Assembly: GCA_005406025.1 (NCBI GenBank)
Contig: BGZK01000154.1
Coordinates: 186,001-250,000 of the forward strand
Source: Eumeta japonica
Taxonomy: Eukaryota; Arthropoda; Insecta; Lepidoptera; Psychidae
Direction of reading: 5' to 3'
DNA length: 64,000 nt
Under the pieces are notes generated by a model. The model was not told the DNA's origin and did no database searches. It saw nothing but the letters and a program-made list of their open reading frames with translations. Position 1 is the stretch's first letter. Each line of letters begins with the position of its first letter. The translations under genes and the position numbers were made by a program. Positions 56,019 to 64,000 of the stretch are shown piece by piece.

Positions 56019-57703
56019 TGAGTGCCGGCCTTTGGCTTGATTGCATATTAATAATATATATATTTTTACTGTATTTTCTGCCTAAATAAGCAAAACCAGT
56101 AGAGTGCAAGTGTACTCTCGAACCAACAATCAATTAAACCTACTTAAATAAAGTATTGAGCATATTAGGGGAAACCGTATCCCTCGAAACAAATAACTTC
56201 AATATTTACTTACAAGAATTACGATAATTGTAGATTGATTTACGTAAAAACGTAAGTAAGTAGTTTGAACTTCAACTGTACTTGTGTATATTTTTTACAT
56301 ATTAGTCATAATACATTTTTCAATAAATTGTAGTTAAATTATGTGTCGCCTAATTAAAAAATTAGACGTGATAAATAAGTATATAATCATTGTACTTTTC
56401 AATATAAATTAATTTATATTTAACAGCTAAGTAATGAATAATATTCTACTGTAAGTCAGTCTCAGATCTACAAATTTTTCGAATCTGGGCAGTAGCTTGA
56501 TAATGGCGTCCACTCTAGTTTTAAAAAAGCCAAAACAAAAACTCACAAATTGACATTTTTTATAATCAGAATTATAAGAAGACTTTAATAAATTTGTATT
56601 CTATATTTCCTATTACTTAATAACTTTTTCAGAAAATTTTATATAAGAAACATATCATAACAACTCATATTGTTTCCTATATACACTCTTTTGACCAGTC
56701 ATTTTTCATTTTTGGACTTTTCAAAGTTAATAGACGAAGCTCTAATGCTATATAAGCACCATTTTTCATAATTATGAAGAAACTTCTATCTTATTATTCT
56801 TTAAAAATTATATCTATTTTTGTAGAAAAAACAATCATAAATCTCTTGGAAGGAAAAATCATTATAAATATCATTTAAGTACTTTTATTTTTAATTATTT
56901 ATCATTTTGATACATTTTTGAAATTAAAAATAACACCATGATGTCAACAACACGCTGCGCTGCAGCTGCTCGAGAGCGTTTCGGAATTAACCCTAAGGCG
57001 CGTACAAACGTGATGTGGGGGTTTTAAATCAAATGAATAATTGATAGAACAAAGTGCGTTAGACACTAGGCACTAGGCGCTTTGTGAAGCAAGTTTTTTT
57101 CAACGATATTATGATTTTGGCGCTTTCTGAAACTCGCCCCGGCTGCCCGCCCTTCTTCCCGACTTAGAACCGGAGGTGTTGTACATGGTGTTATTTCGCG
57201 TAAATTTATTGTTAGACGCTTGACTGCGACACGCAGTACATAACCCACTGCTGGCCTCGAATCTGTTCTTTCAATCCCGATCCTCGCGCAATAAATTGGA
57301 CATTAATTCATGGGGATTGACAGACATGAACTAAATACGTCTCATGCCAATTCAGAACATCTTCAGAAAAATGCAGACAATCTACTAGGGTGACGTACAT
57401 TCATGTAGTGTACGGCGCGTCAATGTGAAAGAAACCCTTAACAAACAGTCACAGACAGTCAGTGATGATATCCTTGTCGCTCGGCCCAGTACAACCATCA
57501 CAAAACATAGCCCTAATTGTCACGGGCAAGCGACCTGTGACACCGACTTGTAAATACGTATTAATGTTGTAAATAAACATATTATCCCAATCTGTGTTTT
57601 GAAATTTGAAACAATTTCAGAAAATTTAATTTTAAGGCTTTGCCACATACACGGAAACATCAAATTTGTGATTGTTGATAATTTATGATTACTTCTTTTT
57701 TCT
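56019..57703. other. AT-rich spacer, no recognised gene
   Basis: Mostly AT-rich; 57110-57180 and 57475-57560 are GC-richer. No coding, RNA or repeat signature is recognised. Confidence 0.45.
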
Positions 57704-58130
57704 TTAAGTTTGAGTTGAATTTTTGGATGTATAATTATCTATATAATTTTGAAATAATTCTGATAGTTCTGGTGAATTGCCTAACCAAGATATAATTGTG
57801 TCATCCACATATCTTAAATAATATAGTATACTTGTGTTATTTACTATAGGTATACTTATTTTAAGTTCGTCCATAAAAACCTCCGCTATTAGTAGACTTA
57901 AGGATAAACCTATGGCTGGACCCACTTTGAATCGGAATTAACTGATTCATACACAATTCAGTTAATTTTATAACGTCATTGACTTCATTTGGATGTAATT
58001 TTTTTTCCTACAATAATTTTTCTCTTATATTTATTAATCGTTCTTTAGTGGGGATTTTGCATATAATATATCAAAATCAAACGAAATTGATTTTGCATCA
58101 TTGGAAGAATATCATTATAATTTTGTTCAC
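57704..58130 (-). pseudogene. Penelope-like element reverse transcriptase fragment
   Basis: The complement reads, with frameshifts, a SFDFDILYAKSP-like segment (position of 'FDVxSLFTNVP'), a LINIREK and MKSMTL-x-KLTELCM-like helix, then GPAIGLSLSLLIAEVFMDEL (the 'GxxMGSPLSPxxANIFM' motif) and YYLRYVDDTIISWLGNSPEL (the YVDD catalytic box). 57704-57925 is a clean open frame containing YVDD. The succession and spacing are those of Penelope-like RTs rather than LINE RTs, which have FADD. The GIY-YIG endonuclease end is missing. Confidence 0.7.
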
Positions 58131-58134
58131 CAGA

Positions 58135-59185
58135 TGTAAACTATTTGTTAATACTACACATGAGAGTGAGCTTGCCACTCATAAAATCATACTCAGCAAA
58201 GTGATAAATTATTTAAGCGGCAGGTTGTGCGCTTTAATAATGAGGCCCCAGCTGAAACTGAAAATTTGACATTTTATGATTTTAAAAATTTCATTAAAAA
58301 AGTTATGTTGTTAAGGGCATGTCGTATCTGAATATATTAATTAAATAAACTCTTGCATGGCATTGAACAAGTCGGCTATCAAGCTGTTTCAATTAATTTC
58401 CCAGTGTAACGCTAGTTTTAGTAATCATTCAGCATTTTGTGTCTTTAAGCAAAAAAAAAACCAAACCTAATGAGTTTCGCGCCCATCCTTCTCAGGACGA
58501 ATCAGCGTTTAGAATGGGCGGTAATGTCAACATAAAAAAAGGTGTGTGTGCGATTCACACACGATAGAAGTGAAACTTCAGTAAATCGACAAAAGAATGA
58601 GATGAATATATATAACAAGGTAGGATTATTACAAAGTTTATTTGTTTAAAAATGAAAATATTTTGATTAGTTTTAAAAGATATTTTATATTTTATTTAAC
58701 ATATGTTATTTAATTTTAATTTTATTCTCATTTTTTTGGGTCGATATTGATGACACATTTCGGGGTTCGTTTTTGGCATCTTATAAAATTTATTATTTAG
58801 CACTACAAGATATAAAAATACTTTCAAACACTTTTAAATAATAACACACCACGCTGTCTTCTTACTAAAAAGCTGTAATACGCAGATTCATATAGTGTAC
58901 AGTTGTATTAGCTCACGTACTTTTCACATTTATTAACACACGTTAAATGCTCATATACAAGCAAGTATTAAACAGTGTGCAATATACATACACACCGACA
59001 TTTGCTCTCTCGCTCTGTCCTACACATTTTTGTATTTGTGTCTCTTACCTATCGTTTTTTCCATTGCATCCGGTTTGAAATCACAACGATTCTATAGAAG
59101 TTTCACTTCAAAATAGAGTAATGACGTATTCAAAGTGTAATTTTAGTACCTACGAAATAAAAGTATTTTTGATCGGATTTGATTT
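58135..59185 (+). mobile_element. Non-LTR retrotransposon 3' fragment, family A copy 5, interrupted
   Basis: The coding end (HESELATHKIILSKVINYLS; FYNKI block degraded) runs from about 58140 to 58330. The 3' UTR continues to GAATGGGCGGTAATGTCAAC (58512-58531), breaks, and resumes at AATGACGTATTCAAAGTGTA near 59119, ending in GGATTTGATTTAAAAT at about 59185. The gap holds a foreign insertion of about 570 bp. Confidence 0.7.
58542..59112. mobile_element. Insertion inside family A copy 5
   Basis: The insert begins GTGTGTGTGCGATTCACACA CGATAGAAGTGAAACTTC and ends TATAGAAGTTTCACTTC. GAAGTGAAACTTC near the left edge and its complement at the right edge form inverted subterminal repeats. The left flank AAAAAAG and right flank AAAATAG may be a diverged 7-bp target duplication. 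The interior is AT-rich without coding potential. The superfamily is unknown. Confidence 0.6.
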
Positions 59186-60379
59186 AAAATAAGTTCACTA
59201 GTTGTATATTTTCACGCCAGATGTAAAGCAGTGATTAAATTGTATATAAAAAAATTTGTATCTCCTTTCATCAGATTCACGCTGGCGACAGAGAACACTA
59301 AGCGTATATCCACATAAGTCTTAATTAGCAACGAGTAGACGTGACTTTCAAGGTTTAACCACTGGTGTGATCAATTAACTTCTTCTACAAATTATGTAAA
59401 AAAAAAACTTTCAACGTTTCGCGAGTTGCAAATAATGATTATAATAACGTTCGTTCCTGAGTCGATCAATCCGTCATTTCGCAAGTCGATCCGCCTGTTA
59501 CGTAGTTGGTCGGTGGAGCGGCCGCCCGCGGGGTGACCGCCGGCCGCTGGCCCGGGCCAGGGCCGCGACGACGTCTTAATGACGTCAATTTCAGCTCCCG
59601 CGTTATCAGTTGATACCACACTCGCCTGACTTTTGTTTTACGCAACACCAACTAAATTCTAGCACTGCACCTCTTTGTTATAGTTTGCATGCTATTCATT
59701 TCATTTGAACCGCCTACAAAAATAAAAGAATATCTGAATACACAGACAATACATGCACAGAAGAAACGGTAACACGAAAAATGGAGCGCGACGCGTCAAT
59801 CGCGTTGGGCGCGGAACAAAAGGTTCTCTAGCATATTATTAATATTTTTTCAGCTTTATGTTATCAATTTTATAACTAAGATTATCACATATCCACAGGC
59901 ATTGGTAGTAGGTAGAATGTCATGTATATGATGAAAACACCGAAGACCTAACATTTATTTTGACAAAATTTTAGGAACTTTTGATTAAAGCTATCCAATG
60001 ACACTATCACTTTATGGGTTAGTTAAGTTTTGACTTCCCGCTATAAAATTAAATAGACTAAAATTTTAACTTGAAATAATAAATCATTGATCATTAAAAA
60101 TTTAATCACGTTTATTTCTTTTTTTATTACTTAATACAAAGACTGTTCTTGACTTCAAAGAGCTCAAAATTTAATATCTAGATACTTTGATGAAGCTGTG
60201 AATGGCAAAGTAGTAGGAGGTGCCGGGACTGGCTCACAGGGCAAACTGGTGCCGTATCATTTTTTAATATTGTTTGAGGGCAAATAACATATTACGAAAT
60301 TTTAAATCTAAATATATTTTTTTCCCAAAGAAGGGTCCCGAAGGCTTCGGAACCCTAAGAATAAACGAGAATAAGAATC
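59186..60379. other. Spacer with a CpG-rich patch at 59.51-59.58 kb
   Basis: 59511-59575 is strongly GC-rich (GGTGACCGCCGGCCGCTGGC), followed by two GACGTC-type sites (59569-59585). Open minus frames across it look composition-driven. The rest is AT-rich. Confidence 0.4.
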
Positions 60380-60660
60380 AATTGGCCTAAAACAGCGCTC
60401 CCGACGTCGCCGAACGAGCCGACATAAATCTGAGGCGGAACAGAAGTAACCTCATTACGGGATATCGTTCACCGTTCCCGATAAATCACCGGGCCGGTAA
60501 CACGCCATCGCCCGCTGAATTATACATCCGGGCAGCGCCGGCCGGGGCGCCACCGCGGGCCCTACTCCGCTCGCCTCACCGCGACCTCTGCCGGAGCCTG
60601 CGAGGCGTCGCGCATCGTTTGCGCATCGGCGCGATGGCGGCCGCCGTCCTAAGGGGTAAG
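60380..60660 (+). other. CpG island with a possible short first coding exon
   Basis: A CpG-rich stretch ends with ATGGCGGCCGCCGTCCTAAG GG at 60634-60655 directly followed by a GTAAGC donor (GT at 60656-60657). This would be a 22-nt coding first exon beginning Met-Ala-Ala-Ala-Val-Leu-Arg. The arrangement of CpG island, short Ala-rich start and donor is common for host genes, but no downstream exon is identified, so the call is tentative. Confidence 0.3.
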
Positions 60661-60937
60661 CATAAAGTTTTTAAAATCAAATATTCAATTTCGCACTCGA
60701 TCTCTCGGACGTAGACCGTTGCAACTGTTGCAACGGTGATCGTCAAGAGACGGCTCCGGGTCCCTGCCCGCCGCCACTAATCCACCGCAGGGAACAATTA
60801 GGTCGGTGGCGTAACGGCCGTCGCATCCAAAATAAAAAGTTAATAAGATGATCGATATGAAATGAAAAGATTGCAGGAAAATACGTCCAGCGGCGCCGTG
60901 ATCTACACCCGCTATCAAGATCAAAGAGGAAGTTGTT

Positions 60938-61029
60938 GAGACGGGACTCTACATGTGATGTAGAGTCCCGTCTCGGCTATCAAAACTATTTTCTTGGAGT
61001 AAACCGTGGGGTTTACTCCAAGAAAATAG
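60938..61029. repeat. Two adjacent perfect hairpins
   Basis: 60938-60954 and 60958-60974 are exact 17-bp complements (GAGACGGGACTCTACAT) with loop GTG. Eleven bases later, 60986-61005 and 61010-61029 are exact 20-bp complements (CTATTTTCTTGGAGTAAACC) with loop GTGG. Confidence 0.95.
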
Positions 61030-61389
61030 GCCTTTAAATCGAAATTTGAGATGAAAACTTGAATTTTTGACTTAAGTTACTTTGAAAGATGTAAAAACCA
61101 GGTAAGCTTTTTTTTAATCATCCCCGAGAAACGAAGAAAAAAAAACTTTTTTTCTTTAATTCTAGGAAAACGCTAAGGATTAGAAAAAAAAACTTGATAT
61201 AGAAGTTATAGATCACCAAAATTTTTTTTTACATTTTTCACTATTATCAAAATTAAGCGAGATAGGGTAGCTAGAAGCAAGGGGATGACAGTAACAACTT
61301 TAAAAAGTCAAAATTTGCTGAAAAATTAATATATGTATGTACATATTTTTTTAATTTATTCAGAATATAATAATATTTAATTGAAAAGA
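61030..61389. other. AT-rich spacer
   Basis: No gene. Runs of A and T dominate. It leads directly to the RTE 3' tail. Confidence 0.5.
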
Positions 61390-61690
61390 CAATTTTTTTA
61401 TAAATATTATATGATAATAATAGCCTTTATTCAGATCATCTTAACCAAATAACAAAGTATGGAAAGTGTAAATATACAAACTAAAAGTAAAAACTAAATA
61501 TGAAAATTTTCTTACATGTTCCTAAAGTATTTGGTGTTAGGTGATTTTGTGAAGATCTGCTTGCCAATCGGCAAAGGCCTCCTCTAAAATTTTCCACTTC
61601 GATCTATCTTGAGCTACTCTGTTCGATATCGCACCTACCACCTCTCTAATGTCACCATGCCATAAATTACATACAACAACATACGTAGAA
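61390..61690 (-). pseudogene. RTE LINE C-terminus and 3' end
   Basis: The complement reads DIREVVGAISNRVAQDRSKW followed by KILEEAFADWQADLHKIT (61537-61690), the usual end of RTE polyproteins. A 3' UTR follows, with GATCTGAATAAAGGCTATTA and a short TTA-rich tail at about 61397-61430. It is directly joined at about 61690 to RTE endonuclease sequence reading the opposite way. Confidence 0.7.
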
Positions 61691-63330
61691 GGTTTAGTAG
61701 GTATCTCGGAGCGATACAAATATATTCGCCTACTGAACAAGCGAGTTTAGAAACAATAAACTCATTCTACCTCGACCTACACAATGCAATTAGAGAGCAC
61801 GGGTATAAAAACTCTTATAATAGGAGATTACAATGGCTAAATCGGGGAAAGACGGTCAGAAGAAACTAAAATGATAGAACCATTCACTTATAGCAACAAA
61901 TCCAAAAGTAGAAATGGAGAATCATGAACTACGCACTAGAAAATAAATTGACCATCTTAAACACTATGTTCATGAAAAGTAAGAAAAAAATGTGCACCTG
62001 GATCTCGCTGGAAAGTAAAACAGAAAACCAATGAACTTTATAAGGACTAACAAAAACAAATACTTCACTAACTTTACTATAATTAACAAATTCAACTTCA
62101 ATAGAAATCACAAGATGGCCAGAACAGAACTTGTAGTAACTCAATCAAAAAAGACTAGACCAAGACAAAACCCAATAACCGCTAAGCTTGAAAAACACCA
62201 ACTGGAACAAATAACAACAAACCTAAAGAACAAACTCATAGATTTCCGATCTAACACAAAGAAACTAGGAACACAAGGAAAGAACAACTGGATGGAAGAT
62301 ACCATAAAAACCCAGATACAATTCACAGCAATTATTAAAGTCAGAGAGAAAAAATGGTTAACAGCAAATACCATGCAACTACTAGAAGACAGAAAACACT
62401 TAATCAGCGCTAAGCATACACAAGACAGAAGAAAACTTTTTAATATCTAATTTCTTTATTAATCTTTTAACAAAGATTAATAAAGAAATTAAACATTACA
62501 TAAGGAACGACAGGAAGAAGAACAGAATGGAAACAGTGGAAAAGTATAGAAGTAAAACGGGGGGAATCAAATAATCTTACAGAGAACTGAAGAATTCGAT
62601 GAACTGGATCGTGAAAATTAAAACAGTTAGTGGAAGGTGGAATCACCGCAGAACAGATATACTGGGAACAACAACATTCTACTACAAGAAACTGTACGGA
62701 AACAATAAAAAAGAAAAGGAAATAGATTTGGCTAACGCCATAAGCGTCCTTAGCATCCTTGAAGCTGAAGTTGAAAAAGCAATAGATACACAAAGTGTAG
62801 GTAAAACACCAGGTTCCGATGGAATAAACAACGGAATACTAAGGTAAGGCAAGGAAATCTTAATACCAGTCCTTACAGATATGTTCAATAATATCATAGA
62901 CACTGAAGTAGTCCCCCAGCAATGGACAGAGTCTAACATTATCCTGTTGTAAAAGAAAGGAGATAAACATGAAATAAGGAACTATCGTCCCATCAGCCTT
63001 ATGTCTAACATACACAAAGTTTTGGCTAAAATCATACTAAAACGTATTGAAAGAACACTAGACGAACAGCAACCCATTGAGCAAGCTGGTTTTCTCAAGA
63101 ACTACTCGGTGATTGACCATATCCATACAGTTCGTCAGATTTTAGAGAAATACAATGAATATCAGCTTACATAGTCTATCGCATTTATTGACTACAGCAA
63201 AGCATTCGATTCTCCACTACATAAAAAAACATATGGGAAACGTTATTGGAACAAGGAGTTGAATATAAACACATCCGATTAATAAAGAATGTGTACAGTC
63301 ACAGCACACCGACAGAATCCAATTAGAATC
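61690..63330 (+). pseudogene. RTE LINE endonuclease and RT, inverted relative to its 3' end
   Basis: Starts within the endonuclease at a GAIQIYSPTEQASLETINSF segment, continues through LIIGDY-NG and LINYALENKLTILNTMF-like remains, and a long basic linker frame at 62031-62450. RT follows: TQSVGKTPGSDGINNGILR at about 62790-62845, NYRPISLMSNIHKVLAKIIL at about 62980, QQPIEQAGFLKNYSVIDHIH at about 63070, and SIAFIDYSKAFDS near 63180 with the motif A Asp. Homology stops near 63330, before motif B, so FADD is absent. It contains stops, frameshifts and a hairpin insertion at 62448-62491. Confidence 0.75.
62448..62491. repeat. Perfect 20-bp inverted repeat within RTE coding remains
   Basis: 62448-62467 (TAATTTCTTTATTAATCTTT) and 62472-62491 are exact complements around TAAC. 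The right arm is the expected RTE coding sequence (KINKEIKHYI region), and the left arm has no counterpart in the protein, so it looks inserted. Confidence 0.9.
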
Positions 63331-64000
63331 AAATTTTATATAACAAATTTATAATAATTCAAAGTTTTCATTTTAGAATTATAACAATTTTACTCAATAA
63401 GATATTTTTTTAAGAAATTTATTATTTCTTAAATTGACCATATGCATTTGAATTTTCCTTACCCACCATTTCCAAGTAGGAAATATAAAATAATTCACTG
63501 GGAGAAATATTTTTGAGACGGCAACTTTACTTTTACTACCGAATAACCGAAATACCGAACTTTACTTTTACGTTTTCTGCGTTGAATCTGCTACATTGAA
63601 AGTTGACTACAGATTTACAATCGCCCTCTCAGATATTATGTAACGAATTGTTCCAGGTATGTCATTAATAAGTGGAATGATGATGGTGAAGAAGAAAAAA
63701 CTGCTGAAGTCGGAGAGCGTAATGAGAATGAAGCTTTTATTAATACAGGGAGACTCTCTGTCAAAAATATTCGTTTTAAGTTGTTCACACAAAAAGTGTA
63801 ATATTAGTCGGATAAAATTTCTTCTTAGAAGTTGACTAATGTGCTACTGAAAGTGTATTAATCAATTCGTTTATGCTCCACACATTTTTGTGGATGTAAA
63901 ACCAACTGAGTTGCTATCGAAAATGATGATCATGGAAAAGAAGAAAATACATATGTAAAAGGAGGGACACCTGCACACCTGCAGAAGAAGAAGAGACACT
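63331..64000. other. AT-rich end segment, no recognised gene
   Basis: A frame open from about 63656 to 63801 reads an acidic stretch (NKWNDDGEEEKTAEVGERNE) without an ATG or known domain. Nothing else is recognised before the window ends. Confidence 0.4.

Noticed and set aside
60938..61029. Hairpins considered as intrinsic transcription terminators or a pre-miRNA
   Set aside because: Bacterial-type terminators do not apply in this context, and the perfect short stems with 3-4-nt loops do not fit a miRNA precursor.
62141..62939. Minus-strand frames with signal-peptide-like hydrophobic stretches
   Set aside because: They are antisense to lysine-rich RTE coding sequence, which yields Phe/Leu-rich mirror peptides.

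Overview
The window looks like nuclear DNA of an insect, most probably a moth or butterfly. It is AT-rich, has no bacterial operon structure, contains spliced transposon genes with GT-AG introns, a tRNA-Ile-like locus, and dispersed repeat tails typical of Lepidoptera ("...CTTTTGAGGTACGGAACCCTAAAAA"-type and "AATCGGAAACCGGGAAGTGG"-type motifs). I found no convincing complete host protein-coding gene. Nearly every recognisable coding stretch is a decayed transposable element, and the rest is AT-rich spacer broken by short CpG-rich islands.

Layout. 0.2-1.1 kb: 3' piece of a CR1/jockey-type non-LTR retrotransposon (family A). 1.4-2.1 kb: TIR element carrying a THAP zinc-finger exon. 4.4-7.4 kb: decayed P-element (THAP9-like) transposase. 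9.0-12.2 kb: two blocks of a ~118-bp satellite. 12.4-13.2 kb: AT-rich block holding a tRNA-Ile-like gene. 13.3 and 14.3-14.7 kb: a MITE and a large foldback. 15.3 kb: Helitron-type N-terminal fragment. 17.0-18.8 kb: 34-bp tandem array split by a mariner relic. 21.3-22.3 kb: diverged ~110-bp tandem array. 24-31 kb and 38-41 kb: CpG-rich islands without recognised genes. 33.3-38.4 kb: short and long copies of a second CR1-like family (B), the long one with esterase, endonuclease and reverse transcriptase remains. 39.8-45.8 kb: more family A copies, one nested in an RTE relic. 46.7-47.3 kb: possible host exon. 48.8-51.4 kb: PIF/Harbinger element. 54.6-56.0 kb: element with CACTG termini. 57.7-59.2 kb: Penelope-like fragment next to an interrupted family A copy. 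60.4-60.7 kb: CpG island with a possible first exon. 61.4-63.3 kb: RTE element with its upstream part inverted.

The two most interesting objects are the Harbinger and the CACTG element. In the Harbinger, a transposase gene (minus) and a MADF-BESS gene (plus) appear interlocked, each gene's second exon lying inside the other's intron. In the CACTG element (3-bp TTA duplication), a pseudogene of a widespread arthropod protein family that I know only as uncharacterised lies between the termini, suggesting that family belongs to a DNA transposon. Several short perfect hairpins, two lying within or at the edge of recognisable coding remains, suggest local template switching.
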